DNA of 64,000 nt, from NCBI GenBank assembly GCA_902805475.1, contig CADCSX010000003.1:1612001-1676000 (forward strand), given 5' to 3'. Below the pieces are notes generated by a model, which ran no database searches, was not told the DNA's origin, and was given only the letters and a program-made list of their open reading frames with translations. Position 1 is the first letter of the stretch. The number at the start of each line of letters is the position of its first letter. Positions 23,659-35,037 of this stretch are shown piece after piece. The DNA comes from Entonaema liquescens (lineage: Eukaryota; Ascomycota; Sordariomycetes; Xylariales; Xylariaceae). The translations under genes and the position numbers were made by a program.

Positions 23659-24356
23659 ACGGAAGGCATATTCTCTTCTCTCGAAGTTTCCGTCTTTGGA
23701 TTGTCTGTATCAGGTACGGTCTACGGCGTCTTACGGATTTGCAGGGGCGAGTTTAAATCGGTTGCGAATGATTTCCAGGTTTAATACGCGGTGGTCGGAG
23801 GCTACATGACGGTGCATTCTTCTCGTCACGGTCAGTTGCAGTTTACGTTGCATTATGTTGAGGCCCCAGACTCGCAGGAGGGAGTGGGATACCACTGGGC
23901 TCAAGTATAGATTATGAGGATTAGCCCCCGCGTTACTTCACGACTTGTATTTAGAGGATACAGAAAAGTTGCCTGGGAATGCGTTGCGCATTTTAATTGC
24001 GAGATTTCATTAACACAATTCCTACTCGCGTCTCTTCTCTTATCTTATAGATGTGAAATCGCTACCCGCTCTCGTAGATTATGCAACCCAGACAGACGCT
24101 TAGTTGCCTCTGAATGTTTCCTATATACCCTCTTGTTCTTCTTAATCCTTTATTATTCGTAATCGTATCTCTTCTCTCTCTGTCTCTGTCTCTCTCTATA
24201 ACCTAGCTGGGATGAGAAATAAGCTGAATTCTATATCCGTAACAACTGACTCTTCTCCCTCATTTTTGAAACATCTACCTCCCCCGATTTCACGGCTCGC
24301 AACCCCACTGACGAAGTGACACCTTATCATTAGCTAAATAATAGTCTAGGCCACAC
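23659..24356. other. Convergent intergenic spacer, eIF3m / UMP kinase
   Basis: Holds both 3' ends. No gene seen. CT-dinucleotide-rich patches occur near 24171-24197. Confidence 0.6.
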
Positions 24357-25034
24357 TCAAGGGAGCTGCAGACGCTTCTCGAGCTCCTTCTGAGTAGTCT
24401 CGAAGACCTGGTCAGGCTCGGGGCGAGCATCAACCTTGACAACACGGTCCTGCTTCTCGAAGTAATCGACAACAGGCATACTCGTCTCGATAAACGTGCG
24501 AAAGCGCTTGCGAATGGACTCGGCGTTGTCGTCCTCGCGCCCAGACGTCTTCCCGCGCTCCAGCAACCGGCGCTCCATCTCGTCCTCGGGGCAATCGTAA
24601 AACAGGACGAAGCGGGCGGGAACCACGGCCTCCTCGAACTTGACCGCCTGGTCGAGTTTGCGCGGGAACCCGTCGATCAGGAACCGGCCCTTCTTGCGCG
24701 CGCCCTCGTGCGCGGAAGTAGACGTCACGGCCGTGGGCTCGTCGAGGACTTGCCGCATGGCGGCCTCCAGCAGCGCGATGGTGACTTCCATCGGCACGAT
24801 CAGCCCGTCCCGGATGTGGTGGCGGATCAGCTCGCCGAACTCGCTGTCGGGCCGGTTCTGCTCCGCGCGCAGAAGGTCCCCCGCCGACAGGTGGGCGAAG
24901 CCGTAGCGCGCGACGAGACGCTCGCATTGGGTGCCTTTGCCGGCGCCGGGGCCGCCGAGGACGAATATGACGGTGACGTCGTCGGGGGAGAAGACGGGGG
25001 TGGTGCGGTCTTTGAGGTTGTCGATGGTGGACAT
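24357..25034 (-). CDS. URA6: UMP/CMP kinase (adenylate-kinase family)
   Basis: Single-exon, 225-residue nucleoside monophosphate kinase that phosphorylates UMP/CMP with ATP for pyrimidine nucleotide synthesis. P-loop GGPGAGKGT is at residues 27-35. The NMP-binding segment HLSAGDLLRAEQNR is followed by DGLIVPMEVTIALLEAAM, then FLIDGFPRKLDQAVKFE. The short LID sequence LLERGKTSGREDDNAESIRKRF distinguishes the UMP/CMP type from long-LID adenylate kinases. A small Ser/Thr insertion (TSTSAHEGARKK) occurs before the DGFPR strand. The gene is noticeably GC-rich against AT-rich flanks, which also makes other frames appear open. The start at 25034 gives the normal family length. Confidence 0.95.
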   Translation of the reverse strand: MSTIDNLKDRTTPVFSPDDVTVIFVLGGPGAGKGTQCERLVARYGFAHLSAGDLLRAEQNRPDSEFGELIRHHIRDGLIVPMEVTIALLEAAMRQVLDEPTAVTSTSAHEGARKKGRFLIDGFPRKLDQAVKFEEAVVPARFVLFYDCPEDEMERRLLERGKTSGREDDNAESIRKRFRTFIETSMPVVDYFEKQDRVVKVDARPEPDQVFETTQKELEKRLQLP

Positions 25035-26076
25035 TTTGACTTGTCTCTTTATTTCTTTCCTTGCTTGCTTGCGTTGGTTTTTCTAACTAATTGGGATTCG
25101 ATAGGTATTTTTGTTTCTAGGGAGGAACAAATGAAACGTAGTAAAGGGAAAGAGATAAGTAGGATAAGAAGAAGAAGAAGGAAAAAAGGGGGGGTGGGTT
25201 TGTTTACTGATGAACAAGAAGATATGGTGGTGGCATAGTGGGACATGTCATGAATGAGTTGGTTTAACGGCTTAATTTCTTGCTTAATGTCCCGCACTTT
25301 GATACTTGGGTACCTTGATACTTTGGTACCTGCTTGTTGATTGGCTCCATTAGGAACGGATCAGGGATACGTTATCGATTGTAACCTGTACCCTCCAGAA
25401 AGTTAAGGTTAAGCTTTACCAAGCCGTTATCAATTGTTTGACGGGTGGCTGTTGAACCTTGAGTCAGGGGTTATTCACCAAAGCAATCAGTGACAATAGT
25501 TAATAATACTGTGGTTAGTTAGGTAACCTCGTGAATAACTAACATACAAGTCGGTAGAGAACTAGGTCTATTTACCAGTCCGAATACTGTAAGTAGAGAG
25601 CTCTAGTTTATAAGACTACTTCATACATAGGTATATATAAATATTTCCAAAGCTCCCTTCGACATTTATGAATTCCAGAAGAAGTATACCCATATACATT
25701 AGAGCTTTGATGCAAAAGTTCTGTAGGGAGGTAGATATGGAGAATTTAACTAATACGTATCAAGGCAATGATTGAGAACTCTCTCCTTATAAGGGCTTTC
25801 CTATTCTTCTGTTTTACTTATCTCATAACTACTCAGGTAGGCGATCAACCTACTTCTGATTTGCTATCATAGTAAGAGAGAGATAGCCCGTTCTCAAGTA
25901 ATCGTATTGTGTTTGGTGAAATGAGAACGCAAACATTGTCAGCAGCGTTCGATGATGTATGTTGATAGGCTGAGAAACCATCCACTCCCAACCCATAGTC
26001 ATACATATAATATACATATGATATATCGCTTTTATATAATTTCCGACGACTCAACTACGTCCCAGTCGAACCACCA
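25035..26076. other. Intergenic spacer
   Basis: Promoter side of the UMP kinase gene and 3' side of the small mitochondrial gene. No gene recognised. A GAAGAAGAAG purine patch lies near 25168, and TACTT/GGTACC words recur at 25303-25331. Confidence 0.55.
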
Positions 26077-26448
26077 TTATTGCGGTTTCCTCGCCGGCGC
26101 AGTCCTATATACTCCTTGTCAATACCATATACACACACACAAATTAACAGCCTACCTAAGCCTTGCCACATAAAACAAGCTTCGACTTCAACGAAATGCA
26201 ACCGCAACAGCGGGCACTCACCTGTTCGCAGCCTTCGCCCTAACCAGAGAAACATAACCCGCGGTGCCGAGACCGATAATGACTACGAAGGGCCAGAACT
26301 TAACCGTGTCATTCGATCCCCTGGGGGGCTGCGTGCTGTACGCTCGTAGCGGGAGTAATGGCGGTAGTGATGACGAAGCCGTTCGAAACCGGAAGGGCGA
26401 TACGGGCCGTAGCAGTAGGCGCCGCGCACCAATCGTGACACCCGCCAT
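26077..26448 (-). CDS. Small mitochondrial membrane protein, 84 residues
   Basis: Two exons, 26448-26222 and 26104-26077, with a phase-2 intron (GTGAGT, branch TTGAC, acceptor TATAG); total 84 residues. The N-terminus is a classic mitochondrial presequence: no acidic residues, many Arg and Ser (ARRLLLRPVSPFRFRTASSS), ending LRAYST. One transmembrane helix follows (KFWPFVVIIGLGTAGYVSLV), then a short basic tail ending RKPQ. It is probably an inner-membrane single-pass protein or small subunit. The specific complex is not identifiable. No in-frame ATG lies upstream of 26448. Confidence 0.75.
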
Positions 26449-27790
26449 TGGATACCCAGACACCAAGCAAAGTAAATGTAATTTGGGGGCCGTATCCTTT
26501 TTTTTTTTTTCTTCTCTTCCGAAATTGATTGACCCACAGCCTTCGTCGCGCTTGGGATTTCAATATGCGCCCGAGGTGAGAGATTTCAAGATGCTCTGCC
26601 GTTAATGAGTGGTGGACAGGACAAAAGCTTGACGATGATGATGCAACTAACCTAGGTTAGAGCTTGAGCTCGGGAGAAGCTTTTGGAACGGCCCACCATG
26701 AGCTGATGTGATAGTGTACAGCTGGTTATCAGCTGGGAACACCTGAATCGTCATATAATAGGATACGATACCTAGGGTTAAGTTCAACACGGTAACACTG
26801 AATTTCGTTATTTTTTATTTTTATTTTTATTTTTATCTTTTTATTGATACATAGCCACAGCCTCTATGGGCATGGATCTATATATTATCTTATATACACG
26901 TCTGGGGAAGGCTGGTGGTCAGTACGACATATCCTAAGCCATTCGTATAGATCCTCATAAACTCCGATAGTTATATCAAAGACAACTTGAAGAATCCAAC
27001 CCCATCAATAAATCCAAAACCCGGAACACGACCGTTCCTGATTTATTTATTTACCTATTTCAATAGTAGCTGCGCCTTTCGGGAGAGCTCTCTCCGTACT
27101 CCTACTATTCCCGGATGTGTAGCCCTGCGGCTCTGCGTTGAAGAATCCTTGCTTGTTGCAGAATGTCGTGCGTCCATAGTAGACACATAGCCACGAACAT
27201 ACCGCCTCTACAAGGTCTCATTGCTACAACCCCATCATTAGAGCCTACCTACCAAGTAGTGTATCTGATGTATTGGTCTTTTCATGCATACCCCAAAGTA
27301 CCACATACATATCAATGGGTACTTTTGTAGATACATCTCACCGAAAACTGAAGGAATCAAGTAAGACGTAGATTGTTGAACTGATATCTCATTGTTCAAG
27401 AAAAAAAATGCTATACACATGTAGCAAGAATTATGGTATATGTAAAAAAGTGGTTATTCCACCCGAGGTATATTCCAAGTTCGCCGGTATCCCAAATCAT
27501 ACACAAACCACCCCTTTCTCCCCAATCATATCACCTCGAGGACGCCGCCTCATAGTTTGGGTCAGTTTGATTCGTCGCTTCCTACGCTCCTGCATGCTGT
27601 GTAGATGGTAGAATGTAGAACGTAGAACGTAGCGCGTGATTGATATAGTAGTGGGGGATAATTCAAACTTGGATCAATGTGACCCGTTTCCAGCTCAGCT
27701 GAACAAAAGAAATTAAGTATATCCAGATAATGATTTTAGTTCGTTTTTCTTTTATTGTATTTTCTTTTCTTTTTCTTTTTCATTCCATTA
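26449..27790. other. Intergenic spacer, 1.3 kb
   Basis: No gene recognised. It contains a T-run near 26500 in the presumed promoter of the small mitochondrial gene, a TTTTTATTTTTA-type run near 26812-26840, and a T/C-rich patch next to the 3' end of the MARVEL-like gene. Confidence 0.55.
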
Positions 27791-29398
27791 TCACGCATAC
27801 CGCGGATGGCTGAAACTCGTCTGTGCCGCCGGCGGGCTCTTGATAACAGCGTCGTTATACGCGCCGGGAATGGGTACGGCATCGTACTGTACCTCGCCAG
27901 GCGCAACTGGGCCATGCTCGTGGATATTGGAACCGAAGCTGGATTCAGGTGCGTCAGGGGTTGTAGGTGTTCGGAATGCACCCTGGCCTAACTTGGGGGT
28001 GGCGGAGGGAGCCTTGCTCGGCGGGGCCTGCAGCTTGAATGGCCTCTCGGCACTCTTGGTTTGGCTCGCAAAGGAGGATTGGGGCTCGGCGACCTGTACT
28101 CCTGGCGTGAACGCAGCCTGTTCCGAAATATCTCCTAGAGACTTGTAGGCCGAAGGAGGGAAGCGCGGTGACATAGCGTACTGCGAGAAGGCTGGGGACT
28201 TGGGACCGAAGCCTGGAGTATTGGGAGCCGATTGCGATCGTAGCTGAGCTAGGTATAGATCAGATCGGGCGCGGTCTCGTAGATCCATCGACTTGGCTAG
28301 ACGTCGCTTGGTGTAATATCGGTAGAAGACAACGCTGTAGAGGATAATCGTAAGAACGTCGATGACGATCTCGATGATGATGCAGATTAGAGCCCAGTTC
28401 TAAGGAAATTGTTAGTTTTGTAACTAAGTAATCGAATAAACCCATCTAGGTACTCACCTGAAGCCTGCAAACCAGTTCGTAGTCAACCTTCTGCGAGAAG
28501 AGATCGGAACGGTGGTTCTGGACACATGCCCATCCCCACAAGTCCTTGTTGTCGCTGTTGTTTCTCGTGAATTGCAAGACACCTGCAGCAGCAGCCCATA
28601 GAATCACGGAGACGATGAACCAGCCGACTGCGAACAATGTGTAGTATACACCAACTTTCTCTGCGCGATGATGACCACCTCGACAGTAGCCAATGAAGAT
28701 GAGAATGCAGATAAGGAGGTTAGTGCAGGAGACGGCTAAAACGAGGATTTGCGGCCACGTGCTTGTGCCTGTCGCCCATGGTGGTAGCCCGTTCTGCGCC
28801 GGTAAAGCCTTGGTCGCGTGGAAGATAGCAAAGGACGAGGAAAGCATAGCTAGAATGATGGTACTACAGCTAAAGCTGACACCTCGGAGTGCGAACTTGG
28901 CCATCCGTACTTTGGTCTTGAGGCCCTAAACTGGGTGTTAGTCGAAGGGTTTACACATTTGGTCGCGATTTAACCTACCAAGTCTCGTACTTGCTCCTTC
29001 TCGGTGTCCTTTTCTCGTTTCTCTAACATTTCCTCTTCCATGAATGTCGGACTTAAGGGGTTCTCGAATTTCCTCCCTGGGGTACCTGGCACCTTCATGG
29101 CGCTCTTTAGGGGCGACTTTGGCGTCATTGGCATGTTCACAACGTGGGGTGAGTCGTCTCCAATATATCCAAACCCAACATCAGCCGGTTGAGCGTGAGC
29201 TACTTGTGATCTATCATCTCTTCCAAATGGCGTATCTGGTTGTTCCACCGGCGAGTATACTGTAGTGGCTTCTGCGAATCTTGGTGTTCTTGGTGGTTTG
29301 CCCAGCGACGATGTGGTAGAAGTAGAGCCGGTAGATGATGACCGCGAGGGAGCTAGCTTAAGGGCGGAGGGCCGCCTTCTTTCGTCTTGAGGTGCCAT
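27791..29398 (-). CDS. Four-helix membrane protein, MARVEL-like
   Basis: Three exons (29398-28979, 28925-28458, 28399-27791), both introns phase 0 with CTAAC branch sites; 498 residues. The cytosolic N-terminus (~140 residues) is Ser/Thr/Pro-rich and ends in a charged EEEMLEKREKDTEKEQ helix. Four transmembrane helices follow: VSFSCSTIILAMLSSSFAIF, ILVLAVSCTNLLICILIFIG, YYTLFAVGWFIVSVILWAAA and ALICIIIEIVIDVLTIILYS. The long tail is Ser/Pro/Gln-rich. This topology, with both ends cytosolic and four closely packed helices, matches MARVEL-type fungal membrane-organiser proteins, a plasma-membrane or vesicle role by analogy. The precise orthologue is not known to me. Confidence 0.83.
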
Positions 29399-32302
29399 TT
29401 GGATCTCGGTGTATGTGATGAGGAAAGAAAAGGAAAAGAAAGAAATAAGGCTCAATCTAACTATGTATATGACCCTAACTAACTATACGCTCTTGTGATA
29501 CCTTAGGAATAGGACCAAGATGCGTGTGGCTTAAAGAGAGGAATGGATTAATATGAGAAAGAATTGGGAAGAGACCAGCTATCGAAAGAAAAGTATTTCA
29601 GAGCTAGATAGCTGGGAAGGTGGGTGGTTTTGAGTAGGCGCCGTTGCGATATGCTGTCACCTTATTCGGCCTTTTCTGGGAATATTCTGCATGGGACGGT
29701 TAGTCGATGGGGCTACAGAAGATGCAATGGGATCGCTCACGATGGACCGGGGGTAAGAATCGACCAAATGCAAGGCTCTGATAGGGTGGCTAGAGTAAAC
29801 CCCAATATCCAAGTTGCACGATTATGAAAATAGACGCCCGCAGGCTGTAGTCTAACGCTGGACAACCTGCTAGGTTGTATCGAAATTCCCAGATCAACGT
29901 GTCAACGTTGATTTAGAATCCGGCGGAACAAGTTACAGCCTTTTTTGACTACCGATTTTCTTACACGGGATGGGAGAGTGTCTAGTAAAAACGAGACAAA
30001 GACGGTAGAACGGTATATTGAGAAAAAGGCTGAGTATATGAAGGAGGAGAGGGAATTGTTGGACCTACTAGGGGGGATGATATCTAGAGCCGACAATACC
30101 TGCTTTCGTTCCCGCGGGTATACCTAAAGAGATATTGAGGATAAGTCCCTCGTACTTACAACCATAAGCAAAGAGGTACATCGACCCATCGTTAGCTATA
30201 TGTTTATGTACATCATTTAATGGAGTACTATTAGAATTGGCAATTACTCTTTGCGAGCAACGGTCTCTTGGGTGCAGACCTGGACCGCAATTGGATACAG
30301 CCGGCATAGCAGAACGTGCACTACGAATGAGGTTGAGGACAAGACTTGGTAATACCAGGGGTCCCTACCCAGTCGAGCGCAAAAGATGGGGAGAATGAGA
30401 TGTGGTTGGGCGCGTGGGACTAGCCGGCGCGAATCTTCCTAGGCGCTTTCATTAACCCCAGTCGACGATCTACCGATTTGATAGGCAGATAGCATCCCTA
30501 GCAGGACCCGTGCCCAGATGCAAGGTAGAGGCAAATAACCAATCAGAAGCTGAACAGACGTGATACCGCACGACACTATGCATGGGATCAGGTTGTGCCT
30601 GGGCGGTAAACTCTTACCACTCATAATAAACGGCGAGAAAGGCGAGAAACAACCGGCCCAATTCGGACTTTGAATCCGAGTCCCTGTTGCTTATTATTCT
30701 CGCGCTCACTTTTGTCGCCGCAAACATGTAATGAGAAGGATTTCCAAACCATAGATAACACCTCAGACCTTTGTCGTAAGACGAAGCGCAAAGGTCTATA
30801 AGAGAGAGCTCCTGAAATCTCATGAGAGCTCTTGAGGTCCGTCGGGTAGATGTAGCGAATAGCCGGCCATATTTCCCTTCTCTTTCTGGCGCAAATAATG
30901 AGTCGACTACAGATTTGGCCAATTTGAGAGAAATAATCGACAAGGTGGTTGTCATCCTAAATGCAACCCAAGCACCAAAAAAGACTGCCCCCTCCCCTCC
31001 CGGACCCTTTACTATGATCGGTTGCACGGACAGGCGGGAATGGAGGCCAATTTCTGACGAATCTGCATGCCATTGTGCTACCTGATCCAACATAGCTCTT
31101 ATTAGAGAATTCATTAAACAAAACAAGGCCATTGTGACGCCAAGGCTTTCGAGGGCTATTATTAGCGCTTTTGTGCTCATAGCCAATGAGGCAGCGCAGA
31201 ATCGTGTGGGACATACGGCCTTAAAAGCAGTAGGTCTTGTTGTATATCAATGCTGTTAAACCACACTTCAATGGTCTAGATGCTGTACTAGCACACGCGA
31301 GTAGATAATGATGTTCTCATTAGTCTGCTCTTATTGTTGCTCTTTAGTGCTGCTCTGGATGCAATCTGGATGCCAGAATCGGATTCAATGACGCTATGTA
31401 ACTTACATCAGACATGAACTCGTGGTAGGGCTGCATGTGAATATATTTCGTGCAGAAGCTAAGTCGAATCTTGAGTTAGTTACCTCGGTGTCGATACGGT
31501 AGCATTTTGGAGGCTTATGCTAGTCCTTCTATGAATGTTCGTCAGCCTTGGAGGGTGAATATCTAAGAATAGCCATTGTTGAACGATGCGGTAATAATTG
31601 TCTCATAGCTTCAGCAGGCTATAAGTGAGCATGATATTGGATAAAATATACTCTATAGCAACGTTGAGAGGACGGTTAGTGCTTAGACAATTATCGCTTT
31701 GAACTGATAGGACTGTTCATACGAATAATCATCGTCAGAAATATAGTCCTACTAGGCGATACGGATTGGCGGGAAGCTAAACCAACGTTATTTGATTTAG
31801 GTACAATGAGGAGGAGGTTGTAAGATTATAGATGTTGAGTATTACCGAAAGGTTAATTGACTTCAATGTTTACACAATCTCTTGGTTAGCCTATATTTTG
31901 CATTTAAGCACGCGACTAGTTTTCGCATAACCTCTTTGTTTGTAAGTAGTACAAAGTAATGTCTTAAAAAAAGGATAATGTAGTTAAAGAAAAGGAAGCC
32001 ACGAACTAATTTTGCCGGGTCTCACCGCTTTCCCCAATTTCAATTCTTTGCGGGTTAGTAAAATCAGGTACCTCAAGCTTCGTACCTGTCAACCTACCAA
32101 GTTTGCCCCTCATTCTTTATCTTATCGCCGCTTGCGAAGAAGACTCATACACAACTTTGGAAAAAATCCTAAACTCCACGCCTAAACGTCATCTTGTAAA
32201 GTCTTATAGATTTCACTTAGCCCGCGAGCAAACACCCACATCGAAGAGCCAGCGAAAAATCACACAGTCAGAGGTCTACAGCCAGCAGTACTTACGATCA
32301 TA
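29399..32302. other. Gene-poor region, 2.9 kb, with an uncertain open stretch at 30614-31180
   Basis: No gene confidently recognised. On the minus strand an ATG-initiated frame at 31180-30614 encodes about 188 residues. On the plus strand 30822-31085 is also open and, after one TGA, stays open for a further ~57 codons. Neither resembles a known family. The right-hand end is the promoter and leader of eIF2 gamma. Confidence 0.45.
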
Positions 32303-33953
32303 ATGTCCGCGCCCGACAGGTTTGGCAACGACATCGAGTCCGAATCCGATTCGGGCAACGAGTCTATCAACGACGGCGTTGACGATGGCGTTGAGGAGGT
32401 AGATCAGAAACCTCTCAAGTCAGCTTTGAAGAAGTCCCCTTCAGGCCCTCCACCTCCGATCGAACGTCCTCCTCTACCTCCCCAGACGGATGCAAAAGAC
32501 CTCGATCTTGGATCGCTGACCCCTCTCACACCCGAAATTATTGCTCGACAAGCCACCATCAACATTGGCACAATCGGACACGTCGCCCACGGAAAGTCAA
32601 CTGTTGTGAAGGCGATATCAGGTGTTCAGACTGTTCGTTTCAAGAACGAGCTGATTCGAAATATTACCATCAAGTTGGGATATGCGAATGCCAAGATCTA
32701 CAAGTGCGATAACCTTGAATGCCCCAGGCCCGGCTGTTATCGAAGCTACAAGAGTGAGAAGGAGGTAGATCCTCCTTGTGAACGTGAAGGATGCAGTGGT
32801 ACATACAGACTCCTGCGACACGTCTCGTAAGTTCAGCTATTGCATTCTATATTTTATTATAATGCTAACCATATACTAGCTTTGTGGATTGCCCTGGTCA
32901 CGATATTCTCATGAGTACTATGTTGTCTGGAGCCGCGGTGATGGACGCCGCCCTATTACTGATTGCTGGAAATGAAACTGTACCTCAGCCTCAAACTTCG
33001 GAGCATTTGGCAGCTATCGAAATCATGAAGCTTGACAAGATTATCATCCTTCAGAACAAGGTCGACCTTATGCGAGAAGAAGCCGCCCAGCAACACTACC
33101 AGTCTATTCTAAAGTTTGTCCGCGGAACACCTGCCGCCAAGTCCCCCATCATCCCCATCTCTGCGCAACTGAAGTTCAATATCGACGCTATCAACGAGGC
33201 TATTGTCAACACTATCCCTGTACCGCCCAGAGATTTCACCCAAGAGCCTCACATGATGGTTATCAGATCCTTCGATGTGAACAAGCCTGGTGCTGAGATT
33301 GAGGACCTGAAGGGTGGTGTTGCAGGTGGCAGTATTCTTCATGGTGTGTTGAAGCTCGGTGACGAGATCGAGATTAGACCTGGTATTGTGACTCGAGACG
33401 ATAAGGGAGCTCTCCAGTGCAAGCCTATCTGCAGCCGTATCGTCTCCCTCAACTCGGAGTTCAATGATTTGAAATATGCCGTCCCTGGTGGTCTTATTGG
33501 CGTTGGTACGCGCATTGACCCTACTCTTTGCAGAGCTGATCGTTTGGTTGGTTTTGTTCTCGGCCTCAAGGGCCGTCTTCCCGCCATCTACAGTGAGATC
33601 GAAGTCAACTTTTACCTCCTAAAGAGATTGCTAGGTGTCCGCACAGCAGATGGCAAACAAGCTAAGGTGGCCAAACTGGCCAAGAATGAAGTCCTCATGG
33701 TGAACATTGGTTCCACCTCGACTGGTGCTAAGGTAGCCGCCATCAAGCAAGATGCCGCTAAGCTGTCCTTGACCAGCCCTGCCTGCACAAACCTTGGAGA
33801 GAAGATCGCTCTTAGCCGAAGAATCGAAAAGCACTGGCGTCTTATTGGATGGGCTACCATCACAGCGTAAGTTTATACCCAGATACACCAAAAATGTGTC
33901 TCATCAACTAACCTGTCTACAGTGGTGTTACGGTGGAACCTACCGAGTCATGA
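32303..33953 (+). CDS. GCD11: Translation initiation factor eIF2 gamma subunit
   Basis: GTPase subunit of eIF2 that carries initiator Met-tRNA to the 40S ribosome. Three exons (32303-32826, 32880-33866, 33923-33953), both introns phase 2 with CTAAC branch sites; 513 residues. An acidic N-terminal tail (~90 residues) precedes the G domain: G1 GHVAHGKST, the Cys-rich knuckle CDNLECPRPGC...CEREGC, G3 DCPGHD, G4 NKVD and G5 SAQ. The two beta-barrel domains follow. The last exon encodes only GVTVEPTES. Length and motif order are normal. Neighbouring spacers carry no obvious regulatory element. Confidence 0.97.
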
Positions 33954-35037
33954 AATCCGGGTCAAGTGTAGATTTCTTGGCGAAGCTCATTCGATAAGTC
34001 ACAATCCTGGGACACGTCAGAGTGGAGGTGATCAGACACTCCCACATATTAGGGAACAACGTCGGGAATATGGTTTAAGCACTCTATAGAGATACGAGAA
34101 ACCCTGACCTGAAGCTATGAGAGCTAAGGGGGCGTCTCCGAGAAGGCTGTGTATTTAGACGATGATGACGAAGAAAAAGGACATAAAAGGCGTATCTGAA
34201 TACGGATCCATTGCGCTTTGACTTCTGGTCTTTTTTCACAGGGACTACGGTCTCTGGTGGCTATTGTCTAGGTAGTTAATAGGGAAAAAGAACATAACAA
34301 CTATATGTAGCTGGCTATCCAACTCGGTGACTTATAATGCTTCGATCATAACAGAACACAGCATAATAGGTAAAGTTATAATAAGGTAAACAACTGACCA
34401 AGTACCGTATGGAATATCACATCTTATAGGGGTGACAAGAGTAGGTGACATTATATCTCGAGACTACGGAAGACACGTCTAAATACCGCCCCTTAATAAA
34501 GGGATATTAGATTAGATGCTTCAGGGTTTATAACCATTCGAGTTAGCTAGTATCAGATTGGTATAGAGAGGTTTAATTGATAATAGTCGGAACTATACTT
34601 ACACCACTGGTAATAAGTAGCTTAGACGGACTGGTACGTAATCTACCTGTCCCTAGAGAATGTCTCTTGTTATGTAAGATGAGCGAGATTTCTCGTGACT
34701 CTAGCTTAGTAGAACGATGTCTTTTAGATATACTTTCAACGTTGTCATATCTTAAGTTTCGCTTCGTCCCGAAAGGAACGGCGGGCTCGGATAGGGGCGA
34801 AACCATGATATGTAGATTAGCTGCAAGCTACTTTCTGCTAGTGATATGCCTAGTTTAGTTCATAAGAAATATTAGGGACGAAGCTCAACTCTTAGCTCAA
34901 TGAAAGGCGAATCCTGATATGTAATTGTGATATGTGCTTGGTCACTATCAAGTCAAGGATAGGGTATAATGTATTATCATTTTGCCAGGGCATACACCCC
35001 ACGCACAGCCATTAGTATTACTATATTGAGCCTTTTC
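33954..35037. other. Convergent intergenic spacer
   Basis: Holds the 3' ends of eIF2 gamma and the DFGDF-motif gene. No gene recognised; open frames on both strands near 34573-34858 lack a coding look. Confidence 0.55.

Noticed and set aside
24430..25238. Open frames of 88-176 codons overlapping UMP kinase
   Set aside because: The gene is GC-rich, so stops are rare in every frame; only the kinase frame has motifs.
32103..32303. Upstream open frame overlapping the eIF2 gamma start (TAATG)
   Set aside because: It opens without an ATG, so translation coupling is not supported.
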